NCBI GenBank assembly: GCA_963800475.1
Contig: CAWDAZ010000005.1
Coordinates: 1 to 64,000 of the forward strand
DNA from: Palsa-465 sp963800475
Lineage (GTDB): Bacteria; Actinomycetota; Thermoleophilia; Solirubrobacterales; Solirubrobacteraceae
Reading direction: 5' to 3'
Length of the DNA: 64,000 nucleotides
Part shown: one piece after another, positions 8,416-16,281 of the stretch
Layout: each line of letters starts with the position of its first letter
Numbering within the stretch: the stretch's first letter is position 1
Notes under the pieces: generated by a model
Databases searched by the model: none
What the model was told of the DNA's origin: nothing
Seen by the model: only the letters and a program-made list of their open reading frames with translations
Program-made: the position numbers and the translations under genes

Positions 8416-8421
8416 ATTCTA
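8416..8421 (-). promoter_or_regulatory. Leaderless-type -10 TAGAAT
   Basis: TAGAAT ends 6 nt before ATG 8409 with no Shine-Dalgarno; transcription would begin at or next to the start codon. Confidence 0.55.
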
Positions 8422-9222
8422 CGACTTGGACTGCGAAATCCCGATTACGTCAACCGGGCCGGCACCCTCCCCGATCGCGCGCAGGCCGTCGCGCACGGCC
8501 CGCGCGGCCAGCGACTTGGCGACGCGCGCGGCGTCGAGCGGGTCATCGCCCCACGCCAATCGCGCCGCGAGCACCGACGAGTGGGTGCAACCCGATCCGT
8601 GTGCCGCACCGTCCTCGTAGCGCGGACCGGGGAGCTCCACGAGCCGCACCCCGTCGAAGAACAGGTCGACGGCGTGCTCGCGGTGCCCGCCGGTCAGGAC
8701 GACCGCGCGGGGCCCAAGCCCGTGGACCGCGCGAACCAGCGCCTCGGCCTCGCGGGCGTCGTCGTCCCCGACCAGTGCCGACGCCTCTGGCACGTTCGGC
8801 GTCGCGACCATCGCCCGTGGCAGCAACAGCTCGATCAGCGCGCCACGCGCCGCGGGGTCGAGCAGCTCGGCCCCGGATTCGGACACCATCACCGGATCGA
8901 GCACCACCGGCGTCTCGCGCGGCAGCTCGTCGAGCGCGCGCGCGACCGCCGCGACCGTCTCGGCGTCGCCGAGCATCCCGATCTTCACCGCGTCGATGCC
9001 GATGTCCGCCTGGACGGCACGGACCTGCTCGACGATCACCTCGCCGGGCACCGGATGAACGGCGCTGACCCCGACCGTGTTCTGCGCTGTGATCGCAGTG
9101 ATCGCAGTCATCCCGTGGACGCCGCAGGCGGCGAACGCCTTCAGGTCGGCCTGGATCCCCGCGCCGCCACCCGAATCAGAGCCGGCGATCGACAACGCAC
9201 GCGGGATCGGGCCTCTATTCAC
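8419..9222 (-). CDS. thiD: Hydroxymethylpyrimidine/phosphomethylpyrimidine kinase
   Basis: ThiD of thiamine synthesis (267 aa), a ribokinase-fold enzyme that phosphorylates HMP and HMP-phosphate. Family marks: GSDSGGGAGIQADLKAF near residue 14, TAITAQNT near 44, DPVMVSESG near 109, and the C-terminal anion-hole/catalytic segment HGSGCTHSS near 210. The length is normal. GTG 9222 is chosen because TACGCT lies 6 nt upstream (9229-9234). The 3' end overlaps the promoter of the 82-aa gene. No thiC, thiE or TPP riboswitch is in the window, so this may serve salvage. Confidence 0.93.
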   Translation of the reverse strand: MNRGPIPRALSIAGSDSGGGAGIQADLKAFAACGVHGMTAITAITAQNTVGVSAVHPVPGEVIVEQVRAVQADIGIDAVKIGMLGDAETVAAVARALDELPRETPVVLDPVMVSESGAELLDPAARGALIELLLPRAMVATPNVPEASALVGDDDAREAEALVRAVHGLGPRAVVLTGGHREHAVDLFFDGVRLVELPGPRYEDGAAHGSGCTHSSVLAARLAWGDDPLDAARVAKSLAARAVRDGLRAIGEGAGPVDVIGISQSKS

Positions 9223-9228
9223 GATGCG

Positions 9229-9234
9229 AGCGTA
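9229..9234 (-). promoter_or_regulatory. Leaderless-type -10 TACGCT before thiD
   Basis: TACGCT ends 6 nt before the thiD GTG (9222); no Shine-Dalgarno is present. Confidence 0.5.
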
Positions 9235-9235
9235 C

Positions 9236-10360
9236 TCACGGGATCACGCTGAACCTCCCTCCCGGGCCGCGCCGCAGGTACCCGTCGAGCTCGAGTGACG
9301 CAAGCGCGGTCAGCAGCCCGTCGGCTTCGAACCCCGCGCTCGCCAGCCCCTCGACCGTGTCCCGGCCGTTCGCAATCGCCGCGAGCAGCGCGCCGCGCTC
9401 GCCTGTGTGCTCGGGACGCGCGTCCGTGCAGGCGCGTCGCACGCCCGCGCCATACAGCGCGTCGAGCACGTCCTGGGCGTCGCGGATCACGCGTACTCCG
9501 CCAGCGAGGAGCGCGTTCGGTCCCGCCGCCTGCGGAGCCGTGACCCGCCCCGGGACCGCCCCGACCGGGCGCCCCAGGTCCCGGGCCGCGCGCGCCGTGA
9601 CAAGCGCGCCGGAGCGATGCCCGGCCTCGACCACGACCGTGAGCGCAGACAGCGCGGCGATGACCCTGTTGCGCGCGGGGAACGCCCATCGCCGCAGCTC
9701 CGCCCCCGGCGGCAGCTCTGAGACGACGGCGCCCGCCGCGGCGATCCGCCGGTACAGCGCGCGTTTCGCGGCGGGGTAGGCACGCTCGGCGGGGCCCGGC
9801 AGCACCGCGACCGTCGGCCCACCGGCCGCGAGCGCCCCGTCATGGGCGGCGGAGTCGATCCCCAGCGCCATGCCGCTGACCACCGTCACGCCGCTGGACG
9901 TAAGCCCGCGCGCCAGCGACCGCGCGACGTCCAGCCCGTACGCGGACGCTCGCCGCGCGCCGACGATCGCGACCGGCTCGTCCCCGACGAACGACACGAA
10001 GCGATCGAGGCCGCCGCGCACGTACAGCGCCGCGGGGCCTCCGGGAGCGCTCGCCAACGTCGCTGGATACGCCGGGTCGCAGCGGCAGATCGCCTCGAGG
10101 CCCAGCTCGTGCACCCGCCCGAGCGCCGTTTCGCCGTCGAACCGGTCGAGCCCGTCCCGGATCGCCGCCGAACGATCGCCGCCGACCGCCGCGACCAGTT
10201 GCTCGTTGTCCAGCTCCAGCAGCTCCGCGATCCGGGCGCGGACCCGGTCGAGGTGGGCCGTGAGGCTCGCCAGCAGCCAGCCTCGCGCCAGGCAGTCGCG
10301 GCACGCCCTCGCGCCCACGCCGGCGCCCGCCGCGCCTAGGCCGACGCCGCGCGCGCCCAT
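9236..10360 (-). CDS. dprA: DNA-processing protein DprA
   Basis: DprA/Smf (374 aa), which loads RecA on incoming single-stranded DNA during transformation. The Rossmann-like DprA domain covers roughly residues 85-300 (VAIVGARRASAYGLDVARSL, VVSGMALGIDSAAHDGAL, FPARNRVIAALS, GALVTARAARDLGRPV). A short helical N-terminal part precedes it and a winged-helix-like C-terminus (VEGLASAGFEADGLLTALASLELDGYLRR) follows. The ATG lies 25 nt inside the end of comM, so translation is likely coupled. The adjacent comM supports a DNA-uptake/recombination role. Confidence 0.92.
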   Translation of the reverse strand: MGARGVGLGAAGAGVGARACRDCLARGWLLASLTAHLDRVRARIAELLELDNEQLVAAVGGDRSAAIRDGLDRFDGETALGRVHELGLEAICRCDPAYPATLASAPGGPAALYVRGGLDRFVSFVGDEPVAIVGARRASAYGLDVARSLARGLTSSGVTVVSGMALGIDSAAHDGALAAGGPTVAVLPGPAERAYPAAKRALYRRIAAAGAVVSELPPGAELRRWAFPARNRVIAALSALTVVVEAGHRSGALVTARAARDLGRPVGAVPGRVTAPQAAGPNALLAGGVRVIRDAQDVLDALYGAGVRRACTDARPEHTGERGALLAAIANGRDTVEGLASAGFEADGLLTALASLELDGYLRRGPGGRFSVIP

Positions 10361-11877
10361 CCCAGGCCATCCTCGCTCGAGCCCCGCTGCCTGAGGCTCA
10401 GCGCCCTCAGCACGTCGTCGCTCGCGACCCGGTCGCGGCCGGCGAGGTCCGCGATCGTGCGGGCGACCCTCAGCACCCGATCCCGGCCACGGGCGCTGAG
10501 CGTACCCGTCGCATAAGCGCGGGTCAGCACCCGCTCGGCCGGCTCGTCGAGGTGCACGTGGCGGCGCAGCAGCCGCGAGTCGAGCTCGCCGTTGCAGCGC
10601 GCCGCGGTCTCCGCGAGCCGCGCTCCCTGCCGCTCACGCGCCCCCGCGACTCGCTCCCGGACCGCCTTCGAGGAGGTCACGGGCGGCGCTGCAAGCTCGC
10701 GCCCGGTCGGGCGCCCGACATTGACGAGCAGGTCCATCCGATCCAGCAGTGGGCCGCTCAACCGCCGGCGGTGACGGCGCAGGTCGGCCTCGCCGCACTG
10801 GCAGCGGTCGCCGACCCCGGCAAACCCGCACGGACACGGATTGGTGGCGGCGACCAGCATGAACTGGGTCGGGAACACGAGCGCGCGCTGCCCGCGCACG
10901 ATCGTCACACCGCCGTCCTCGAGCGGCTGGCGCAGCGCCTCGAGGCTCGTGCGCTGGAACTCCGACAGCTCGTCGAGGAACAGCACGCCGTGGTTGGCGA
11001 GCGTCGCCTCGCCCGGCCGGGGCGGCGCGCCGCCGCCGACCAGGCCGGCGGCGGAGATCGTGTGGTGGGGCGCCCGAAACGGACGCCTCGCGATCAGCCC
11101 GTCGGCGTACAGGCCGGCGACGCTGTGGATGCGCGTCACCTCGACCGCTTCGCGGCGGCTCATCGGCGGAAGGATCGACACCAGCCGGCGCGCCAGCATC
11201 GTCTTGCCGGTGCCGGGCGCGCCCTCGAGCAGCAGGTTGTGGCCGCCCGCGGCGGCCAGCTCGAGCGCGAGCAACGGGGTGGCATGCCCTCGGATGTCCG
11301 CCAGGTCCGGCTCCGACACACCGGCGGCGGAGCTCGGCGCCGGCGGTGCGGCGAGCGCCGGCGGCTCGGCTCCGAGCACCACCTCGGTCGCCGCCCGCAG
11401 CGTCGGGACCGCGATCACCTCGAGCCCTTCGACGAGCGCCGCCTCGCGCCCACGCTCGACCGGCACGATCAACCGGCTAAGCCCCGCGCGGCGCGCGCCC
11501 TCCGCGACCGCCAGCGCGCCGGGCGAGTCGCGCAGCTCGCCGTTCAGCGACAGCTCCCCGAACACCGCGTAGCTGCGGAGCGCTTGCACGGGCAGCTGGC
11601 CGCTCGCCGCGAGCACCCCGAGCGCCAGCGCGGCGTCGAACCCGGGGCCCACCTTGCGCAGGAACGCCGGCGCCAGGTTGGCGGTGATCCGGGTCTGGGG
11701 AAACTCGAGCCCGGAGTTCTGGATCGCGGCGCGGACACGGTCGCGTGCCTCCCGCACGGCGGTGTCGGCCAGCCCCACGATCGTGAATGCCGGAAGGCCT
11801 GAGCGGATGTCCACCTCGACCCACACCTGGCGGGGTTCGACGCCGTCGATCGCGAATGTGGCCAGCCGGGCGAGCAC
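10336..11877 (-). CDS. comM: ComM/YifB-family Mg-chelatase-like AAA+ ATPase
   Basis: ComM helicase (about 513 aa from GTG 11877), which helps branch migration and integration of transformed DNA. It has an N-terminal Lon-protease-like fold (FTIVGLADTAVREARDRVRAAI), an AAA+ module with Walker A EGAPGTGKT and Walker B VLFLDELSE, and a CPCGFAGVGDRCQCG cysteine cluster, then the C-terminal ComM domain. An ATG at 11961 is in frame, but it would run across the divergent yraN promoter. GTG 11877 with TAGCGT 8 nt upstream matches where homologues begin (LARLATFAIDGV). Coupled to dprA by overlap. Confidence 0.92.
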   Translation of the reverse strand: MLARLATFAIDGVEPRQVWVEVDIRSGLPAFTIVGLADTAVREARDRVRAAIQNSGLEFPQTRITANLAPAFLRKVGPGFDAALALGVLAASGQLPVQALRSYAVFGELSLNGELRDSPGALAVAEGARRAGLSRLIVPVERGREAALVEGLEVIAVPTLRAATEVVLGAEPPALAAPPAPSSAAGVSEPDLADIRGHATPLLALELAAAGGHNLLLEGAPGTGKTMLARRLVSILPPMSRREAVEVTRIHSVAGLYADGLIARRPFRAPHHTISAAGLVGGGAPPRPGEATLANHGVLFLDELSEFQRTSLEALRQPLEDGGVTIVRGQRALVFPTQFMLVAATNPCPCGFAGVGDRCQCGEADLRRHRRRLSGPLLDRMDLLVNVGRPTGRELAAPPVTSSKAVRERVAGARERQGARLAETAARCNGELDSRLLRRHVHLDEPAERVLTRAYATGTLSARGRDRVLRVARTIADLAGRDRVASDDVLRALSLRQRGSSEDGLGWARAASA

Positions 11878-11992
11878 GGGTCTCGACGCTACGCGCGATC
11901 GGCCGGGCCGCGGGTGGGCACCGCGCGGATCTGAACAGAGTTGGTTCAGCGCGATGCACACGTGTCACGAACCGCGGCGTAGCGTCGCGCCG
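11878..11992. promoter_or_regulatory. Symmetric divergent leaderless-type promoters (comM / yraN)
   Basis: GCGTAGCGTCG at 11977-11987 and its inverted copy CGACGCTACGC at 11884-11894 face opposite ways. Each contains TAGCGT, 7 nt before the yraN GTG (11993) and 8 nt before the comM GTG (11877). Neither start has a Shine-Dalgarno. Best read as two leaderless -10 elements in a shared 115-bp control region. Confidence 0.55.
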
Positions 11993-12364
11993 GTGAGCGG
12001 CGATCGGCGCAAACGGCTCGGAGACGCCGGCGAGCAAGCGGCCGTCGCCCACCTGCGCAGGCTCGGCTTTCAGATCCTCGAGCGCAACTACCGGACGCGG
12101 TGGGGCGAGCTCGACGTCGTCGCCTTCGACGGCGTCACGATCGCGTTCGTCGAGGTGAAGACGCGGCTGGCGTCCGGTGGCCGGACACCGTTCGAGTCGC
12201 TCCACGTGCGCAAGCGCGAGCAGGTGCGCAGGATGGCGGCGAGCTGGCTGAGCGAACGTCCCGGGCGACCTTACGCCCGCGCGCTGCGCTTCGACGCGAT
12301 CGGAGTCACGTTCGATCACGCTGCCCGGCTGGTGCGCCTCGAGCACCTCGAGGCCGCATTCTGA
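11993..12364 (+). CDS. yraN: YraN-family (UPF0102) endonuclease-like protein
   Basis: Small restriction-endonuclease-fold protein (123 aa). Conserved motifs: GEQAAVAHLRRLGFQILERNYR, then GELDVVAFDG and FVEVKTR, which supply the D and E-x-K of the PD-(D/E)xK site. Function is not firmly known; it is usually found beside rnhB, as here. Start choice: GTG 11993 has TAGCGT 7 nt upstream; an in-frame ATG at 11954 would add 13 residues not typical of the family. It converges on rnhB, with a strong hairpin between the two stops. Confidence 0.88.
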   Translation: MSGDRRKRLGDAGEQAAVAHLRRLGFQILERNYRTRWGELDVVAFDGVTIAFVEVKTRLASGGRTPFESLHVRKREQVRRMAASWLSERPGRPYARALRFDAIGVTFDHAARLVRLEHLEAAF

Positions 12365-12377
12365 GGGGCGTTTGGGC

Positions 12378-12414
12378 GGCTCGCGCGGTGCCTGGCCGAG
12401 CGCTCGCGCGAGCC
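12378..12414. terminator. Bidirectional hairpin between yraN and rnhB
   Basis: GGCTCGCGCG (12378-12387) and CGCGCGAGCC (12405-12414) form a perfect 10-bp stem around 17 nt, directly abutting the rnhB stop codon. Its position between two converging genes fits a shared terminator, although no U-tract is present on either side. Confidence 0.6.
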
Positions 12415-13044
12415 CTAGCCGAGCGCCAGCTGCTGGTAGGCCGCCGACTGGAACGAGCGACGGTGCAACGGCGAGACGCCGATTCGCTCGATCGCCTCGC
12501 GGTGCTCGGGAGTCGAGTATCCGACGTGGCTTGCGAACTCCCAGCCCGGGTGCGTGACGTCAGCGCGGCGCATGTAGCGATCCCGCGTCTCCTTGGCGAT
12601 CACCGACGCGGCGGCGATCGCGGCGCTCTTGGCGTCGCCGCCGATCACAGCGAGCTGGTCGTGCGCGAGCTCGGCGACCGGAAAGCCGTCGCTCAGGCAG
12701 ATGCAGCCGGACCGGGCGACCTTGGCGAGCGCCTCGTGGAGCGCCCGCAGGTTGGTGACGTGCAGCCCGCGGGCGTCGATGCCCGGCGCGCACCGCGACA
12801 CGATCACGACTTTGGCGGCCGTGCGCAGGATCACCGGGAACACCTCTGCCCGGGCCTCGGGGTGCTGCTGCTTGGAGTCGTTCAGAGCGCCGAGCGCGCG
12901 GACCTCCGCGGGCCCGATCCGCTCGAGGTCGAACAGCACCGCGGCGGCGACGAGCGGCCCCGCAAGACACCCGCGCCCGGCCTCGTCGGCGCCGGCGACG
13001 TACCGCACCCCCAGCTCGCGGTCGAACTTGAACAGCCTGCGCAC
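12415..13044 (-). CDS. rnhB: Ribonuclease HII
   Basis: Endonuclease that nicks RNA in RNA-DNA hybrids and starts ribonucleotide removal. The active-site motif VAGADEAGRGCLAGP is near the N-terminus; LNDSKQQHPEAR and the later DG, AASVIAKETRDRYM and GWEFASHVGYSTPEH segments are typical. The frame is open far upstream through lepB, but the family start lies near GTG 13044 (VRRLFKFDRELG), giving about 209 aa and no overlap with the lepB stop at 13115. No clear Shine-Dalgarno is seen, so the exact start is uncertain. Confidence 0.9.
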   Translation of the reverse strand: MRRLFKFDRELGVRYVAGADEAGRGCLAGPLVAAAVLFDLERIGPAEVRALGALNDSKQQHPEARAEVFPVILRTAAKVVIVSRCAPGIDARGLHVTNLRALHEALAKVARSGCICLSDGFPVAELAHDQLAVIGGDAKSAAIAAASVIAKETRDRYMRRADVTHPGWEFASHVGYSTPEHREAIERIGVSPLHRRSFQSAAYQQLALG

Positions 13045-13114
13045 CGCCCGCCCTGAGCGTTTACGCGGCCGCGCGCCCGACCTGGCGGACTCGGCGGCAG
13101 CGATCGGAACCGGC

Positions 13115-13738
13115 TTAGAGGAATCCGATCCGATCTGGGGGCCAGTAGGTGAAGAAGGCGATCCCGATGACCCACTTGTCGGGGACAGGGCCCCAGAAAC
13201 GGCTGTCGTCCGATGCACCACGGTTGTCGCCCATCATGAAGTAATCGCCGGGCGGAACCTTCACCGGAGTTGGGAAACTGCAAGAAGGATCGCCCCCGCA
13301 CTGCTCGATGTACGGATCCTTCTCGCGCACTCCGTTGCGGTACACGTGCCCGTCCCTGATCGCGACCGTGTCGCCGGGCCCCCCCACGACCCGCTTGATG
13401 AACGTCTGGCTCGACTCCTGAGGAGTCGGAGTACCGCAGGGCTGGTTGTGACCGGCGCCCTGGTTCGGGTTGCCGCAGGTGGCGCTCTGGGGATCGGCGC
13501 CCGCCGGCGGGTGGAACACGACGATGTCGCCGACGCTCGGATGGTTGATCAGCCGGTTGGCGAGGATCCGCTGGCCGATCTGCAGCGTCGGCTCCATCGA
13601 CCCGCTGGGGATCCGGTATGGCTTGACGACGAACGCCTGGATCAGCAGCGCCAGCCCAACGGCGATCGCGACCGTGATCACCAGCTCGATCAGCGACTTG
13701 ACCGTCGACTTGGATGCCTTCGTCGAGGATCGGGCCAT
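13115..13738 (-). CDS. lepB: Signal peptidase I
   Basis: Membrane-bound leader peptidase (207 aa) cleaving Sec/Tat signal peptides. One N-terminal transmembrane helix (about 17-37, IELVITVAIAVGLALLIQ) is followed by the S26 protease domain: box B with the catalytic Ser (IPSGSMEPTL), box D with the catalytic Lys (FIKRVVGGPGD), and box E (MGDNRGASDDSRFWG). A Cys-containing loop sits between boxes B and D. It is clustered with rplS and rnhB in the order usual for actinobacteria. Confidence 0.95.
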   Translation of the reverse strand: MARSSTKASKSTVKSLIELVITVAIAVGLALLIQAFVVKPYRIPSGSMEPTLQIGQRILANRLINHPSVGDIVVFHPPAGADPQSATCGNPNQGAGHNQPCGTPTPQESSQTFIKRVVGGPGDTVAIRDGHVYRNGVREKDPYIEQCGGDPSCSFPTPVKVPPGDYFMMGDNRGASDDSRFWGPVPDKWVIGIAFFTYWPPDRIGFL

Positions 13739-13793
13739 CAGCTATCCGGTGCGAGCGCGAGTGCCGTGGCCGTCCGCGGCTTTCCGGCGCTCG

Positions 13794-14417
13794 TCACTCC
13801 TTCGGCTCTTCGGCCTCGGGCTCGCCCTTCGGGGGCTCGGCGGCGCCTTCGGGCTGTGGCTCGGCTTCCGCCGCGGGCTCCGGCTCGGCCTCGGCCTGCT
13901 GCTCAGGCTCCGGCTCGGTCGGCTCAGCGGTCACCTCCGGCGCCGAGGCTTCGGCCTCGACGTCGGCAACGGCCTCAGTCCCTGGCGTCGCAGCCGAGTC
14001 CTCGGTCGCGACTCCCTCCTCCTCCTCGCTGACTCCGTACAGCAGTTCCCGGTCCACCGCTTGCTCGAGCCGCACGTCGCGGCGCTCGCGCACTCGGGCG
14101 CGCTTGCCGACGCGGCCGCGCAGGTAATAGAGCTTCGCCCGGCGGACATCGCCGCGAGCGGCGATCTCGATCCGCTCGATCTTGGGCGAGTGCAGCGGGA
14201 ACGTCCGCTCCACGCCGACCCCGAACGACTGCTTGCGAACCGTGAACGTCTCGCGAACCCCGTGGCCCTGACGCTTCAGCACCACGCCCTCGAACACCTG
14301 CGTGCGCCGGCGGTTGCCCTCGACGACCTGGAAGTGCACGCGCACTCGGTCGCCGGCGTCGAAGGCCGGCGCCCGTCGGAGCTGCGCGCTCTCCAGGCTG
14401 TCGATCACGGTGCTCAT
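13794..14417 (-). CDS. rplS: Ribosomal protein L19 with long acidic C-terminal extension
   Basis: Large-subunit protein bL19 at the 30S-50S interface. The first ~117 residues are an ordinary L19 (GDRVRVHFQVVEGNRRRTQVFEGV, RKQSFGVGVERTFPLHSPKIE, AKLYYLRGRVGKRARV). A further ~90 residues are almost entirely Glu, Pro and Ala, strongly acidic and repetitive, unlike any standard L19. The frame is open without interruption to 13794, so the tail appears genuine. ATG 14417 is the family start; no strong Shine-Dalgarno is seen, and a hairpin precedes it in the 85-nt gap after trmD. Confidence 0.92.
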   Translation of the reverse strand: MSTVIDSLESAQLRRAPAFDAGDRVRVHFQVVEGNRRRTQVFEGVVLKRQGHGVRETFTVRKQSFGVGVERTFPLHSPKIERIEIAARGDVRRAKLYYLRGRVGKRARVRERRDVRLEQAVDRELLYGVSEEEEGVATEDSAATPGTEAVADVEAEASAPEVTAEPTEPEPEQQAEAEPEPAAEAEPQPEGAAEPPKGEPEAEEPKE

Positions 14418-14429
14418 CAAGAAATGTGG

Positions 14430-14444
14430 GGCGCTCGCAGCGCC
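14430..14444 (-). promoter_or_regulatory. Hairpin just upstream of rplS
   Basis: A 6-bp stem with a 3-nt loop (GGCGCT / AGCGCC) lies 13 nt before the rplS ATG in the message. It could affect L19 initiation, as leader structures do for other ribosomal proteins, or end trmD transcripts. Nothing more specific can be said. Confidence 0.3.
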
Positions 14445-14502
14445 GGCAGAGTTGACGGCGGGCAGCTGCGCGCACAAACGATGTGCCCGGCCCGCGAGCG
14501 GA

Positions 14503-15189
14503 TCATGGTAGCGGACCGCCGTCTGCGCGTGCACGACTCTGCTCGAGCCGCCATTCGCGGATCCGTGCGTGGTGCCCCGACAGCAGCACATCGGGTACCC
14601 GCCAGCCGCGATACTCGGCGGGACGCGTGTAGTGCGGGTACTCCGGCGCGCCCTCGAGCGCGACGCTGAAGGACTCCTCTACCGCCGAGCGCTCATCGCC
14701 CAGCACCCCGGGTAGCTTGCGGAGCACCGCGTCGCAGACGACCATCGCGGGGAGCTCGCCACCTGCCAGCACGTAGCGCCCGATCGACAGCTCGTCGGTC
14801 GCGAAGTGGTCGACGATCCGCTGGTCGAACCCCTCGTAGCGGCCGCACAGCAGCGTCAGCGCCGGTTCGCGCGCGAGCTCGTCGACGAGTGCATCGTCGA
14901 GCAGCCGGCCGACCGGAGTCAGCGCGATCACGCGCCGCTGCCCGCGCAGCTTCACCGGATCCTCGCTGTATCGCGCCCGCATTGCGGCTTCGACGACGTC
15001 GACCCGCAGCACCATTCCGGCGCCGCCCCCGAACGGCGTGTCATCGACCTGGCCGGCGTTCAGCGGGGTGTGGTCGCGGTAGCTGACGTACTCGAGCCGG
15101 CTGCCGCCGGAGATCGCCCCTGCTACGTGATGCTGGCGCTCGAACCACCCGAACGCTTCGGGGAACAGGGTGAAGATGTCGATCTCCAT
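14503..15189 (-). CDS. trmD: tRNA (guanine-N1)-methyltransferase
   Basis: SPOUT-fold enzyme making m1G37 in tRNAs that read CNN codons. 228 aa from ATG 15189 (MEIDIFTLFPEAF). Motifs: DDTPFGGGAGMVLR, LCGRYEGFDQRI, SIGRYVLAGGELPAM and the C-terminal PHYTRPAEYRG. The start codon shares one base with the rimM stop (TGATG), so translation is coupled to rimM. An in-frame upstream extension overlaps rimM and is Arg-rich, so it was discarded. Confidence 0.95.
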   Translation of the reverse strand: MEIDIFTLFPEAFGWFERQHHVAGAISGGSRLEYVSYRDHTPLNAGQVDDTPFGGGAGMVLRVDVVEAAMRARYSEDPVKLRGQRRVIALTPVGRLLDDALVDELAREPALTLLCGRYEGFDQRIVDHFATDELSIGRYVLAGGELPAMVVCDAVLRKLPGVLGDERSAVEESFSVALEGAPEYPHYTRPAEYRGWRVPDVLLSGHHARIREWRLEQSRARADGGPLP

Positions 15190-15707
15190 CACCGCTCCCC
15201 CAGGAATCCCAGGTCGACGTCGATTTCGCGGCGCTCGGCGTCGACCGTGCGGACCGCGTCGCTCACCAGCGGCACGAGCAAGTCGTCTCCCCCGTCCTCC
15301 CGCGCGACCTCGAGCACCTCGCAGGACGGGAGCGCGAGCAGCCGCCGCACCGTGCCCACGCGCCGGCCTCGGTCGCGCACGGCGCAGCCCTCGAGCTCCT
15401 CGGCCCACCACTCGCCGGGCGGCAGCTCGGGTGCCTGCGCGCGCTCGACGAGCAGCTCCTGACCGCGCAGGGCCTCGGCCGCCGAACGTTCGGCGAGCCC
15501 CTCCAGGCGCACCACCGGGCGCCGGTCGTCACCGGCGCGGCGCACGATCCGCGTCGCGTTGCCGTCGACCACGACGGGCGTGCCCTGCGAGAGCAGTAGC
15601 GGGCTCGCCTCGCGCACGTGGAAGCTCCCGTCGAGGCCGTGGGGCCGCCCGATTCGCCCGGCGCGCAGCCACCGGGTGGATGTGCTCCGCGCTTCGCGCT
15701 CGCTCAA
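15189..15707 (-). CDS. rimM: 16S rRNA processing protein RimM
   Basis: 30S assembly factor that binds uS19 (172 aa). N-terminal RimM barrel (AGRIGRPHGLDGSFHV), then a PRC-barrel C-terminal half (WWAEELEGCAVRDRGRRVGTV, LLVPLVSDAVRTVD). The ATG overlaps the khpA stop by ATGA and its own stop overlaps trmD, so khpA-rimM-trmD is one translationally coupled unit with rpsP upstream. Confidence 0.93.
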   Translation of the reverse strand: MSEREARSTSTRWLRAGRIGRPHGLDGSFHVREASPLLLSQGTPVVVDGNATRIVRRAGDDRRPVVRLEGLAERSAAEALRGQELLVERAQAPELPPGEWWAEELEGCAVRDRGRRVGTVRRLLALPSCEVLEVAREDGGDDLLVPLVSDAVRTVDAERREIDVDLGFLGER

Positions 15708-15937
15708 TCGTCGACGATGTCCAGGAACACGCGGCGCTTCTGCTTGGCGCCGGCGCTCTTGATGATCGTGCGGAGCGCGGACGCTGTGCGACCGCCTCGG
15801 CCGATCACGCTCCCGTAGTCGTCCTCCGCCACCGACAGCTCGAGCACGGTCGTGTCCTGTTCGTCGACCTGTTCGACGTGCACCTCGCCGGGATTCGCGA
15901 CGAGCCCTCGCGCCAGGTACTCGAGCAGCTCCTTCAT
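15704..15937 (-). CDS. khpA: KH-domain RNA-binding protein KhpA
   Basis: Single KH domain, 77 aa, with the GxxG loop in SVIGRGGRTASALRTIIKS. This YlqC/KhpA family lies between rpsP and rimM in many Gram-positives and acts with KhpB as a global RNA chaperone linked to cell elongation in Streptococcus (family knowledge). ATG 15937 (MKELLEYLARGLV) is the usual start; it is 22 nt after the rpsP stop. Confidence 0.92.
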   Translation of the reverse strand: MKELLEYLARGLVANPGEVHVEQVDEQDTTVLELSVAEDDYGSVIGRGGRTASALRTIIKSAGAKQKRRVFLDIVDD

Positions 15938-15959
15938 GAGGTCGAGGCCCCGCGGCCCG

Positions 15960-16202
15960 CTAGTCGATGCCCTGCGTGCGCAGCAGCTTGCGGACCGAGC
16001 CGCTGGGCTGAGCACCGCGAGACAGCCAGTCGCGGATCCGCTCCTCGTTGAGCACGATCGTCGAGGGATTCGTCTGCGCGTTGTAGTGGCCGACGGTCTC
16101 GATCACGCGTCCGTCGCGCGGGGAGCGCTGGTCGGCGACCACCACCCGCCAGATGGGGTTCTTGTGGGATCCGATCCTTGTAAGCCTGAGTCTGACTGCC
16201 AT
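15960..16202 (-). CDS. rpsP: Ribosomal protein S16
   Basis: bS16, 80 aa from ATG 16202 (MAVRLRLTRIGSHKNPIWR), with the usual VVADQRSPRDGRVIE and GHYNAQTNPSTIVLNEERI segments. First gene of the rpsP-khpA-rimM-trmD set. No Shine-Dalgarno; TAACCT ends 10 nt upstream (16213-16218), so the message probably has only a few leader bases. Confidence 0.96.
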   Translation of the reverse strand: MAVRLRLTRIGSHKNPIWRVVVADQRSPRDGRVIETVGHYNAQTNPSTIVLNEERIRDWLSRGAQPSGSVRKLLRTQGID

Positions 16203-16212
16203 GTGGCCGACG

Positions 16213-16218
16213 AGGTTA
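16213..16218 (-). promoter_or_regulatory. -10-like TAACCT before rpsP
   Basis: TAACCT ends 10 nt before the rpsP ATG (16202). The same hexamer precedes ffh. No Shine-Dalgarno lies between it and the start. Confidence 0.45.
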
Positions 16219-16223
16219 GCGTG

Positions 16224-16280
16224 CGCCAGGACGACATGCGCGCCGCGCAATCAAGCGAGGCCGGAAGCCGAGCGCGCGGC
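16224..16280 (+). repeat. Dispersed repeat, copy B (between ffh and rpsP)
   Basis: 57 bp reading RQDDMRAAQSSEAGSRARG in codons on this strand, ending 1 nt from the ffh stop. Similar to 2219-2275 and, in opposite orientation, to the ribBA N-terminal coding region (39769-39825). Strongest shared block: CGAGGCCGGAAGCCGAG. Confidence 0.4.
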
Positions 16281-16281
16281 A

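Noticed and set aside
11654..11992. yraN start far upstream at 11654
   Set aside because: This would run antisense through comM; conserved residues begin after 11993.
12415..13221. rnhB starting at 13221 with a long Ser/Pro-rich N-terminus
   Set aside because: That extension overlaps the 3' end of lepB and is not found in the family; GTG 13044 gives a normal length.
14190..14250. Possible tRNA or structured RNA in short GC-rich stretches, checked across all gaps over 50 nt
   Set aside because: No cloverleaf, CCA end or T-loop motif was recognised in any intergenic gap; most gaps are too short for an RNA gene.
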